Source: Laccaria trichodermophora
Lineage: Eukaryota > Basidiomycota > Agaricomycetes > Agaricales > Hydnangiaceae
NCBI GenBank assembly: GCA_018417955.1
Contig: JACTVC010000026.1
Location: 186,001 to 250,000 of the forward strand
Length of the DNA: 64,000 nucleotides
Reading direction: 5' to 3'
Below the pieces are notes generated by a model that was not told the origin of the DNA, made no database searches, and worked only from the letters and a program-made list of their open reading frames with translations. Positions 1 through 10,894 of the stretch are shown piece by piece. A program made the translations under genes and the position numbers. Position 1 is the stretch's first letter; each line of letters starts with the position of its first letter.

Positions 1-984
1 GATCTGGGCCTTCAAGGCTTGCCGACGGGGAGCTGCGATAATCAATTGATCAACAATTTTCCACGCAGTCTCATATGACCAGGGATCGAAGCGCGCGACG
101 TTGCAGCCATGCCTGATCATGTCCGCCCAAAAGTCGCACTTCAGTTGCTCCTCGCGTTGGGATCCGACATCGAGGGTGACTTGGCTCCAGAAAGTGGTCG
201 TAAGGATAACATTTGCCAACACCTCGGTGCCGCACAGCTCCTCAAACATCTTGAGGTTCCTTAAAGGAGTTCCCCGCATTCTAGCGTCTGCAATACTGTA
301 GAGCTGAATGATGCCGGTCAACTTGATGCGCCGCCTGTAACTATTAAGAACCATTTGAAAACTAGGCAAGGCTGATGCATCCTACTGAAGTCACTTACGT
401 CTTCACTAACCAGTCGGTAATGATCTTGAGAATTTCATAATCTGTGCGTCCGGAATCGTTGAAACCAGGAGTATCGATGAGAACGATTTTGCGTTCAGAA
501 CCGTCCGGGTGTAAGCAGACGAATGCTTGTACTTCTTGGGTGCAAGATTCAACCGAATCATTGACGTATGCAACAGATTGTCCCATCAATTTGTTGATGA
601 ACTAGAAGGTCGTCTTCGTGACATGATTGAAGGGGCTAACGAAGACACTCACCGAGCTCTTCCCTGCCCCACTAGGGCCCATCAACCTGGCGGGCACCAT
701 CAATCATGGGAATCTATGGAAAAGATTATACTAACGCAATGATCGTGTCTTCCTCTGTAAGACTGTGGTCGAACGCTGATGGTGCCGTTTCGGAGGAATC
801 ATCTGGATCTCTGAGGGGCGGCGGCGAGCCTGTACAATCCGATGGAGAAAAGTCCTGTAAATCGAGCTGGACAGGCAGGCAAGCAAGTTGAGGCCTTACC
901 AGTGTGCCATTGGGCTTGCCTTCTTCTGAGCTCAAGGTGCTCTCTGTGACTGACGCTTTGATCCCTCGCAAGGGGGGTTGTCAT
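1..984 (-). CDS. AIG1/GIMAP-like G-domain protein, 3' end beyond window
   Basis: Multi-exon P-loop GTPase gene. Exons by splice phase: 984-900, 829-736, 686-653, 601-399 and 340 to the window edge. Residues 1-60 form a lead with a charged helical piece and a PPPLRDPDDSSE linker. The P-loop LMGPSGAGKSS (about 61-71) sits alone on a 34-nt exon. Next come FINKLMGQ and the Walker B/G3 site DTPGFND (Asp about 114). The last exon encodes GIIQLYSIADARMRGT and LCGTEVLANVILTTT, where family members have TTK, so the G4 lysine is lost. The ATG at 984 lies inside sequence that is the linker between two modules in the 19.6-20.9 kb paralogue, so this may be the 3' half of a former tandem gene. Family assignment is firm; the start is inferred and the C-terminus is outside the window. 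Confidence 0.75.
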
Positions 985-1230
985 GGTGAACAATGATGTT
1001 AAAGCTCAATTGCCAATTCACTGTGGGGCGAGCAGAGAGATGAAAAAGTGGAAGGTGGTGGGAGGCGAGGTGGGAGGACCTGAGTCCGAAGTTGTGTTTG
1101 AACCAGATCAAATTCTCGGGTGTTCCTCGTGGAAGAGGAGAGGCGACAATAGGCGCCGCACATACTTGTTTTGGTCGACCTTGCGCAAATGTCGAGGCGA
1201 GATACTTTAGCCCCACACTCATACAGACGC
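985..1230 (-). repeat. 5' flank duplicated in inverted orientation near 19.4-19.65 kb
   Basis: Read on the minus strand, this flank matches the plus strand at about 19390-19640. Shared translated pieces include LNICAR, LPLFHLSA and CxxP(I)xxSPLP. Both copies lie directly 5' of G-domain genes, so promoter and leader were duplicated with the gene. I see no separate coding region here. Confidence 0.6.
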
Positions 1231-3406
1231 CTTGTTAGATCCTGTTCCAGATCTTCTCCAGTCGATTGGGTATCCATTTTATCGGACCTACACGCAGAGC
1301 GATCTCAGTGTCAGGCAACGAAGGAAATGAGCTGGGTTGTATTAACTAGACGCAGAGTGACTAGATACATATGAGTATATGGGTAATCCGAAGGGGATAG
1401 TGAATACATACTCTCAGTTCGGGGAACGAGGTAAACGACAACTCAGTATAGTAGGGTCGACCACAGGGTTTATCATCGTGTCAGGATTTCAGTCATGGTC
1501 TGTACGTCCCTGACCTCATGACAACCTCGTCTAGCCGTCCTTATTGCGCTCGTGATATAGACTCCGAGCTTGTGGCATCAGACACGTATCGCGCAGTGCA
1601 AGTTTTGCGGAGTACCTACAGGAAAGTTTGAGAATGTGTCCGACGATAACCATGTTGCCAGTCCGAACTCACCATGTGCAACCTCTCACATGAATGCGTG
1701 ATCTTCTCTTTGAAGCAAGAGATAAATTAGTTTCGGGCTTTGGCCACTCTCTTAGGGTCAAAACCATACAAGGATTGCTTTCCGCTGAGCCAGCCCCAGA
1801 CATCAGCTGGCCGGATCGCTCATTCTCACAAGGCGAGACGGCCTCCTCTTGCATGTCGAGACGCGGGCAGTGGCTGGTATTCTGCTTCAAACGACGATTG
1901 GCGGATGCGCTGACTAGGATAACCACAAAGCGGACAAGTGCACCGGGACTGTGGCTGTGCAACCTCGAACGAGAGATTGTTTTTCATCGTATCCTCGAAG
2001 CTTCTTGCGACAAAGGGGCGGTGAGGGGGACAGATGACACAGGCTGAAGAATGTCATGCACCCTGTTCCTTCTCGGCCATCAAACTGAACAGTGACACAG
2101 AGTTGAGCTGAGGACGGGTGGGCCGCTGCGATCTCGAGGCCACGCCGCAGCTCTCAGGCTGTCGGTCATCTTAAAACGACCTATGCAATTGAACCGAGGA
2201 CAAGAGAGTTAATTTGGGCTGTGAGGAGGCTGGGTCGCGTTCGACAGACCTTGAGAGTGGCATTCGAAGATCCCCTCTCATATGCCATGCTTTGGTTGAG
2301 ACCACACTTTCGTCACAACGAGGTCACGTCGGGGTGTGACGACTATGGTCATTGCAAGCTATACGACGCCCTCAGGCCTCAGCAAGGCCCAGGCTGGGCC
2401 TAGGATGGAGGCGCCTCCCAACAGTGACTGGGTGAGGAGAAATCCTGCAAAGTGCAAATGCCGCACATTATAAGCTTTTTTTTGCTCCACCAACTTCATT
2501 CCTTCTAGTTCGACTTGAATATATCTACCGGGATGATGGCGTTCATCTTCACAGTTTGACGATTTCAAGATGATTTGGGACTGCGTCATAATCCATTCCT
2601 CGTTACTTCGGCTGGACTGCCAGAAGGCATGGAAATTTTGCTCAATATCCGGGTTACTAGACTTATCATGGCTCTAGAGAGATGGGGATTGGCCAGTCAA
2701 GTTTCAACATGTCAGTCGTGATGACGATCTACACAATAGGCTACAGTTTGGTTGAAACAGAACAGGGATTTTCGGAATTTCGCACAACAGTGATAGGTGG
2801 AAGTGTGGAGGCGCGGACTCTCGAATTACGGAATTTCTGTGAGCTCTCTGTCATTGAGAGGCTCATGAGTAGTTCTCTGGCACGTTTTCCCCCAGCGGGG
2901 GCATCAGTTGTCCATCCCAATCTCCATACCTTGGCCGAAAACGCCTAGATCTGTCAAGATTGGAAAGACTCGGTGCCAATCTGGATCAACGCCGCGCGAC
3001 GGTGCACGAGTGGAATCACTCGTCTCCCATAGTTTTGATTGGACTGTAAAACAATTGATTGGAACATATCACTCCTCCATCATATCACTGCCATTCCCCA
3101 TCCCATATCAGTCCTCACCATTTGCAAGCTTCCAATTGACACCGATAAGAAGAAAAAACTCGTGCAACTCTCATACCCACGCCCATCTCTTGAGGTCGAA
3201 GTTTGAAGGCAACGTACAATCGCCCCACCTCAAGCATGCGATCGGTAATCTACGAGATCTCGCAAGAGTCGGAGTCGTCAGCCGGTGTCCCGCAATCGCC
3301 TCGAGGCTCCACCCTGCTGCCCTCCCTCTGCGTATAGAAAACGTTTTTCTCCCCAACCTCTCCTCTCAATTGAGACGCTGACCAAATGCTCTTGCAGACG
3401 AGTAGG
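1231..3406. other. No recognisable gene
   Basis: Only short overlapping ORFs on both strands, none with a recognisable motif or consistent splice pattern. The stretch from about 3050 to 3400 is pyrimidine-rich and directly precedes the ATG at 3407, so it probably contains the promoter and leader of that gene. Confidence 0.5.
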
Positions 3407-5285
3407 ATGAAAATCAAGGCTAGAAAGGACAGTGGTCCCAAGCCCAAGCCAATGGAATACAATCCAATGCTGAACGACATAATCATTCCGTAAGTCGTGC
3501 TGTCATCGTTGCGAGAATGGTCTTCATTTACCCCTTCTAATTTGCAGTGTATTGGGGCCGTCTGGCGTCGGCAAAAGTACTGTAGGGTTCCAAACTGTTG
3601 ATTCTCTTTTTGCGATTGATGACCTTTCTAGTTCATTAACTACCTTGCAGGTGAAGATGTCGTCCAAGTTGGTCATGATTTGCGAAGTTGCACCACACAA
3701 CTCCAGCCGATTGTTGTGAACCCGCCGCCCTCAATTCTGTTTCGAGACAGAAGACTGGTGCTTGTCGATACTCCTGGATTTGATGATACTTTTGCGGCGG
3801 AATCAGAAATCTTGAACCGCATTGCTTCTTGGCTCGCACATGTGTGAGTGAATGATTTTGGAAGTTGTCGCAATGATTCTTAACCCATAGAAGCTACAGC
3901 ACCGATACGAAACTTGGTGGTCTTATCTACCTTTACGACATTTCCCTGCCTCGAATGAAGGGTACTGCTCTGAGGAACCTTGAGGTGTTCAAGAAACTTT
4001 GTGGGGATCGGGCTTTGCGTAGCGTTGTCCTTGGTACGACAAAGTGGGCCGAACTGGCATCCTCTTCCGTCGGAGAACAACGGGTAAAAGAACTTTGTGT
4101 TAAGTACTGGCTGGAAATGATCGAATGTGGATCAATCGTCCACAACTTCGACGACACACAGCAATCTGCGTGGGATATGGTGGACTCAGTTCTTGCATAT
4201 GATGTGATTATTCCGTATGTAACTTGACCTCTGTGAGAAAGTCACGTCGCTCATCAGAATCTTTCAGTGTAATCGGCGTGACTGGGGTTGGGAAAAGCCT
4301 GGTAGTTACCTTCGATCCTTTCCCCCGTTTCCCCGCTGACTACTATAGTTTGTTAATACCCTCGCCGGAAAGCACGAAGTCGTCGTCGGAGATGATCTTC
4401 AGCCATGCACCGATAAAGTCCAGCCTGTGATCATTGATCCAATTCTGGTGAACAGTCGAAAGGCTTCGTATCACGGCAGAAGACTGATCGTCGTAGACAC
4501 GCCTGGCTTTGACTCTACGTTCGGTGATGATTCTGCAACGTTAAAAGAAATCGTTGAGAACTTGGCAGCCAGGTGTGTTGGTTTCCGTAGCCTGACAGGC
4601 GCAACGCTCATAAGATGTTAGGTATGGACCAGACATAAAGATCGGTGGAATCATCCACCTTCATGATGTTAACCGCCGACCACACCACAACTTTCACAAT
4701 TATCTTGATAAGATTTGTGAACTGTTTATCGAACCTAGGATGCTCATCCTTGGCACCACAATGTGGGGGGCGAGTGATGACTCCGCCAGGCATGCTGAAC
4801 AGGAGCGTAAACTTGACATCCTCACCAGCGACTATTGGAGCAAGCTTATTGAGGACGGAGCAAAAGTTTGTAGATTCACAGGCAGCCAAGACTCGGCCTG
4901 GATGATGGTCGAGGCCATACTTTATGATAGAGACCACCTACATCGAACGGAAGTCCTCCAGATTCAGGAAGAATTGGTTGGCGCGAAGAAGCTTCTTCCC
5001 GACACAGAGGCGGGCCAACAACTGCGTTATAGTCTTGACCAACTGCTCAAAACCCTAAAGAGTAAACACTCGACAGATTCCCCTTCTATTGAAATGCTCA
5101 ATCCAACCCAAATCGCCGGTATTCGTGCACAAATCAAGGCATTGCATATTCCACTTTCGCAACGCGCCTTACGATTCTTCGACACTGGGGTTGACAGGGT
5201 TCTGAGTGGGTTCTCACAAAAGAACCTTCATCGGGAGGCAGTGTTGGCTTTCCAGTTGGGTTACCCTGCACCAAAGAATAAATGA
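3407..5285 (+). CDS. Tandem two-module G-domain protein (524 aa)
   Basis: Seven exons: 3407-3489, 3548-3581, 3632-3843, 3891-4214, 4268-4301, 4349-4572 and 4622-5285. They total 1575 nt with consistent phases. Module 1 has NDIIIP, P-loop VLGPSGVGKST (29-39), DTPGFDD (Asp 85) and GTTKW (about 158-162). Module 2 follows without its own start: the tail of module 1 runs into DVIIP, then P-loop VIGVTGVGKSL (219-229), DTPGFDS (Asp 279) and GTTMW, where the G4 lysine is replaced by Met. The C-terminus is helical (QIQEELVGAKKLLPDTEAG, then a leucine-rich stretch) and ends in PKNK. Each P-loop is on a 34-nt exon. GTP binding and hydrolysis are expected for module 1; nucleotide choice of module 2 is doubtful. 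Fungal members of this family have no settled function. Confidence 0.85.
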
Positions 5286-7382
5286 CTGAGACGAATGGCC
5301 TTCCAGTGGCAACTAGGTGAATCATAGCCATACTAGATTAATGTTTTCCACTCACCACGCACGAAAAAAGGTCGCATCATAACACTATACGGTTGTAACG
5401 TCACAAATTGGCAGTATCACTTAGCGGCGTGAGCGCCGGTCCCCGACTCTGTTCAAAGTCCCGTTACTATTAATGAGCCAGCACCACGAAAGATAATCAG
5501 GCAGAACATGATCTACAGTACTCCACTCAATTACCAGTCGCCTTCTAGTCACTGTGCAACGGCTTACATAAGCACAAACGATTCTCTTCCCCAATCCTTC
5601 CCCCACGTCGAGTCGCTCGAACCAATTGCGAACACAAGCATGCTGACCGTTTCCACTCGATCCCTCCGTGCGAGATGAGCACACGCACGTTGATAGCGAA
5701 CATATTTTAGTACAAGGCACCCGTATTTCAACAACCGGATGCTCAATCACAGGAAAAACGCGTTCACTTACCCAGGCTAGAGCTGAGGTTGGCATGACCG
5801 CTCATCGCGTAATTATGCACGGTTTTTTTCGGAACTGTGAGGAAGAGGACGAGTTTGAAAGTGAGGGTGAAGATGCTGTTCTTCAATGCCAATAGTAATA
5901 CTGATACCGGCGTCGTTCTTTGATTTACCAGAAGCACTCATGCCACTGGCCACAGCATTCGAGGCCTTCTCCTTAAAACCACCACAATTACAACCTACAC
6001 GTCCAATCCCCAGGACATGCACACTCTCCTTCTACTCCGCAGGTATTGACCCAGACGGTCAACTCTGTGCCTATGTTTCATTGCCCATGACACCTCACAC
6101 AGGCTGCGAAATTTGCGTAGAGGCAAATTTACCCACAGGCCACCGATTGAGCGGCAGCCACCTCTCGCGTGGGCAATTGGAGGAGAGGAAGGTGGTGAAG
6201 AGGAAGTCGTCAATTGAGTGTATTTCACTGCGCCTCTGATGAGGAACGCTATAGATCCGCGGCAACGGCAACAAAAGGGGCCATGAGGCGGAGGATGGTG
6301 GGGCTGGTGCCCTCCCAAATGGAATTATTCCTCAGGCAGGGTACCAAGAAACAATTGGACCTTTCTCTTGCCTTTACCGTCGTCGTTTTTGCACTTTCAG
6401 CTATGTTATTTACCGTGCGTGTTCCTCTCATATCTCCAGGTTCATGTTGCCTTGATGTTGATCAGGTTTTCGTACAGCCTCGGTATCTTGGTTGTATTTT
6501 TAGGAGTCGTGAATCACTTCAGACCACCTGTGCGAATGTACTATCTCTACCCAATGCTAAATCATTTGTGGGTACCCCGTTTGCGTGTAGAGCGGTATCT
6601 TCCTCTCGAGCTTGAGATGGCCAGAGGAAATGTGTGCAATCAGCCCGAGTGAGTGCTGCCTCCGACAAATATCACGTTGACGTGCGCCCTGCAATTATGT
6701 TCCTTTCTAGGTTGAGACGCGAGGACGTTGCGTCTCAAACCTGAAATGGATGACGTTAACACGTGCTCCCCTTCCCTTTGTGAGTAGAGTTCTCGCTTCT
6801 GACCTTAGCATGATCAACTGTGGTGCGAAAATTTTAGTCTAGGCGACAGATGACTTTCATGGATTTGGTGCCGAGTCTCGTTGCTGACCCGCTATATATA
6901 GGCTTATGATCGATTGAACCGTTCTAAAAACCGTCAACTTCAGAAGTCAATGACAATCAATCCGACCCCATTGCTAGGAGTAGACTCCTGACAAGTGAAG
7001 TTCTCGTCTTGATTTCTTTCTCAGGTGCGACAACCACCATATAAACCAATTGTTAGCTGACAAGTCGGTCGGCGAGCAACCTTTCGGAGATTGATACAAG
7101 GCGTTGTGGAAATGTTCTGGTGCTCCTAGCCGTCACTGATTGCACGGTCATCGACCAGCAGGCCCGGCCGGAGGCGTTTTAACGGGGAGTTTGTGTTCCT
7201 GAGGTTGGCTGTGGCGTGACTATCCGATTTGGGGAACTGAAGTTAATTCGTAGTTCTTACACGAATCAACGGAATCTAGTATGCATAAATTTGGAAGGGA
7301 GAAGTGGCATGCCAACTAAATAACAATCAAGTGCAACTACGGAATAAGTACGATCTTGCTGTAAGATTAGAGGGTTTCATGC
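5286..7382. other. Gene-poor; one weak membrane-protein candidate
   Basis: Mostly without recognisable coding sequence. Around 6283-6652 (+) two overlapping reading frames encode hydrophobic runs (LAFTVVVFALSAMLF, then SYSLGILVVFLGVV) that could be two membrane segments of one protein. The only GT-AG pair joining the frames (6415-6439) is about 25 nt, too short for a fungal intron. This is either a broken gene or chance. Nothing is recognised from 6660 to 7382. Confidence 0.3.
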
Positions 7383-8550
7383 CTACAGAGAAATCAGCAG
7401 TGATTTCTTGAGTAACAGCGTTCTCACCAGTCCGAGGGCGGCGAGAATCCGGCGAGCTAATGGAACTTTCAGAGCATTGATCTGAGCATCGAGCTTGTTG
7501 ACATTATCCCTGTGTTCCTTCCGTCTCTCAGGATCATTTTCAGCCTCGAGGGCCATTTTCTTCTGCATTTCCAGAACCTCTTTCAACGTAGACTTCAGCC
7601 GTTTTCCTGCCTTCGTCTCCGGAACGAGCTTCGCTAGGTCGACGACCTCGCTTTGGATCTCGACGACCTGGTTTTGGATCTCGACAACTTCGGTCCTGGG
7701 CTCGGAAGGACCTGTAGATGATTTGATATTTTGTAGAATAATGGTCAACAGATTCTGAGCAGAGGTGGTATCGTTTCCTAGCGGGTATACTGTCGCCCCA
7801 GCTTTGATCATTCCCTTCCAGTATGTTGAAGAAAGTTCATTGCAACGCTTTTCGCTCACTTCTTTGGGTATGTCGCCTGACTTGGTGATCCCGATGATGA
7901 CAGACGACAAGACCTTGTCGCCACAAAGGTCCTGAAATACCTCAAGATTCTGACGATCCGAGCCCAACATACGTGGTTGAGATATGTTGTGGAGGTAAAT
8001 GATGCCACCGAGCTTCATTTTAGAGTCGTATCTTTGCGTGTAGACATTAGTCGCGCGAAACAAGAAATAACGTAGTGATCAACGTACGACGACGCCAACC
8101 AGATCGCAATGCGCCTTAAAATTTCCGAGTCAGACGTATAAGTATCGTCAAAACCTGGCGTATCAACAAGGACCAAACGTTTTCCTCGGAGATGTGCTGG
8201 CTGAGTAATGGGCGAGATTACGGGCGTTAATTGCGCAGTGCATGACTTGAGGTCATGACCGACGATGACGGCGTCCTTGCCCATAAAGTTGTTGATGAAC
8301 TAGTGCAGGTGCAATGAATCAATCCAATCAGCATAGGACACGGTCTGCAGAATCGGTTGAAAGTACGCACAGTGCTTTTCCCGACACCTGTAGCACCCAT
8401 AACACTAAAAATCCAAAAAGAAAAATGAGAGCGTGCTTCTCAATCTCAAAAGAAAAGGTTAATAAAGACGCACGGTACAACGATGTCATTCTTCGTCCCT
8501 CCTTTCATCAAAACGTCGCTCCGTTTGACCTGTTTCTGCCACTTTCCCAT
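7383..8550 (-). CDS. Single-module AIG1/GIMAP-like GTPase (323 aa)
   Basis: Four exons, 8550-8474, 8404-8371, 8299-8088 and 8031-7383, give 972 nt with all phases matching the neighbouring family genes. The ATG at 8550 starts MGKWQKQVKRSD and leads into NDIVVP. The P-loop VMGATGVGKST (27-37) is on the 34-nt exon. Then come GHDLKSC, RLVLVDTPGFDD (Asp 83), LGGIIYLHNISQPRMLGS, NLEVFQDLCGDK and VIIGITKSGD, the most G4-like site in the cluster. The last 120 residues carry an unusual short repeat (EVVEIQNQVVEIQSEVVDL), a likely coiled coil, and a hydrophobic, basic C-terminus (RRILAALGLVRTLLLKK) that could associate with membrane. The best-preserved single-domain member here; membrane targeting is inference. 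Confidence 0.85.
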
Positions 8551-9717
8551 TTGGCAAGCTCTATGGTCGGCCGTAGCAGTTGACGAGTGGCAGTTTTCAG
8601 TGGATGCTTTTATAATTGTCGTAGGACCCTTTAAAGTAGAACTTCATCAAGATTATCCACTAGCATATTACGCGTGGGCAAGGCATGCATTTAGCAACGT
8701 GCCCTTGACGTGCCCCGAGGACTTGTTTGTGTTATGTGCTTAGGCTAGGTGTTATTTTCATCACTGGGCCAGGAGACCAGGACCTGCCTGTGGCCCGTCC
8801 AGGGAGGCTTTAGTCGTGGGCCCTGCTAGTCTGGTCGGGTGTGGTGGTGCTCCGAGTCCATACAGTTGTGTGTTGGGGAACCAGTCCCTCATTGGGACTG
8901 TTCCCGGGCCGGAATCGGAATCTGATCTTCATTCTCATGTCATGCCATTACATAAGTTATTGCTTGGTTATCGCCTACTACGATCTCAGCAAGACTCAAA
9001 ACGTCCTATCCCATTCTTGTAGCGGATGAAACCCACGGGGCCACGATGCATTGGAGCTTTGGAACCTGTGAAATGTTCTGGCCATAATCTTTTAACTATC
9101 ATCACGCAGCCGCCGACCGCCACGACGATGTACAGTGCTTCAGCACGATTTCAACAGAAAAGCTCGCTTGTGACTCAGACTTCGCACAGTTCCGAGTTGG
9201 TACCTAGTCTCTCGTAGACAGACATCGAAATCGTACCTTGGTTCACGATAATATGAAGTTGGTACCAGTGAGCTTGGCTTTCTCCTCGCGGCGTTTTTCT
9301 TATTTTGGAAATGAACACCATCCCCAGTCCTCGTTTAACAGGTGTCTTGATCAATCCTCATGCATCATGACCTTGTCGATCTCAACTTTCAAGCGTGACC
9401 GAAACTTGTAAATTGATTCCATCCTGCATCAAAACCTTCTCTTATGGAAGTACGTGACGTTTCATATCGCCTTTACAGGAATTCAACGTTGCTGGAGTTT
9501 GGTCTTGCTTCTCATTTCGGGACTCGAGACATATGCTGGCTCATGATCATAGATCGGGGCAGGGGTGGGATTGACTCCGACCCATAATCACCGAAATACC
9601 AAAGCCGGACCCTCGTCGTTAATCCAACCTTCGTCAGAAGCGCAAGTTCGAAACTCCCTCTCGTCATCATCTTAGCCTTTCTGCTGCAATGTGAGAAATC
9701 GAGTCTGGAGGTAGAGG
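8551..9717. other. Intergenic region between divergent GTPase genes
   Basis: This gap separates a minus-strand and a plus-strand G-domain gene, so it should contain both promoters. Short ORFs at 8816-9029 (+) and 9026-9217 (+) show no motif or intron pattern. No repeat or RNA gene was seen. Confidence 0.4.
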
Positions 9718-10894
9718 ATGGCTAAACCTCAATATGTGTCGTTAAATATTTCTCATCACTTTGACAGTTTATTCCAGAACTTGAGGAATCGCGTCTGGCG
9801 ACGGGAAAAGAGCGTTGAACCTCCAGATGCGTTGTTTCCTGATATCCATGAAGGGGATATCATCATTCCGTATGTATTCCTCCTCATCCGGCTTATAAAA
9901 TTATGCTGACGTTGTAATAGCGTCATGGGCCCTACCGGTGTCGGAAAGAGCACAGTGGGTGTTTACCGTTAGTTTACATTCCTCGCCACAAGTCGCTTAT
10001 AGTAGTCACAAACAGTTTATCAACCATTTCCTCGAAGATAATAAGGCAAAAGTTGGTCACGGTTATAATTCGTGCACTACGCACCCCCAGGCTTTTTACA
10101 CCCCACTCGAACCGTCGGAAGATTTTTGGGCCGGCAGACGACTTGTCCTTGTTGACACGCCCGGGTTCGATAGTACCTGTGGAGATGATTTCAATTTGCT
10201 GCAGCGTATCGCATTATGCTTAACATCTTCGTGAGTTTGCCGCACCCTTGCTTCACTGCTCCGTCATATTTAACTTCTACCAAGCTATGGAGAAGGGAAG
10301 ACATGTGGAGGCCTCATCCATCTCTACGATATGACCGACGCGGGCGTGCGGAGCATGACCTCCCTGAATTTCCAAGCTTACAAGAGCCTTTGCGGAAAGA
10401 AGAATTTTGAATCTGTTGTTTTTGCGACTGCAACGCCTGGCCCCAGCCTTACTCCTCAGGCATTCGCCAGACGCGAACAGCAACATTACAGTGAGGTGTA
10501 CCCGGAAGACTTCAAGGAGCAGGGAGCGACGTTTTTCCGGCTCACTCACACGCACGAGTCAGCTAAGGATTTGGTTTCCAGAGTTCTTGAGAGAGTCAAG
10601 GAAGAGCAGCGCGCCCTACTGATTCAAGAAGAGCTTGTCGAGATTCGAAAAACTGTCCCTACAACTAAAGCCGGGCGGGAACTCAAGAATGCATTAGATG
10701 AAATCATGGCGTATCAGAAGGAAGTCCTGGCTGGCGAAGTGATATCTCAAGAAAAGGTCGCAGCTCTCGCCGGTAAAATTGCAATAGTCAGTGAGCGGCT
10801 CCGAAGCTTCAACATTCCTCTCTCACCCCTTTCCTTGACATTTTTTGGACTGGTGAGTCGTTTTTGTTATTCTCTCACGGCTCGCCTTGACTGA
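9718..10894 (+). CDS. Single-module AIG1/GIMAP-like GTPase (336 aa)
   Basis: Four exons: 9718-9869, 9921-9954, 10016-10230 and 10285-10894 (1011 nt). The 51-residue lead ends in GDIIIP. The P-loop VMGPTGVGKST (52-62) occupies the 34-nt exon. FINHFLEDNK follows, then RRLVLVDTPGFDS (Asp 109), CGGLIHLYDMTDAGVRS and LCGKKNFESVVFATATPG, where the usual TTK is ATA, so base recognition is probably altered. The tail has LLIQEELVEIRKTVPTTKAGRELK and ends SLTFFGLVSRFCYSL, hydrophobic as in the 7383-8550 gene. A possible last intron (10854-10912) would shorten the C-terminus to FFGLA. The acceptor at 10284 is AAG, as at other family introns. G1 and G3 are intact; G4 is degenerate. Confidence 0.8.

Noticed and set aside
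1669..2047. Overlapping ORFs on both strands (97 and 117 codons)
   Set aside because: No motif, no splice context and mutual antisense overlap; likely chance.
6214..6652. Two-membrane-segment protein joined by an intron at 6415-6439
   Set aside because: The implied intron is about 25 nt; kept only as a note in the gap entry.
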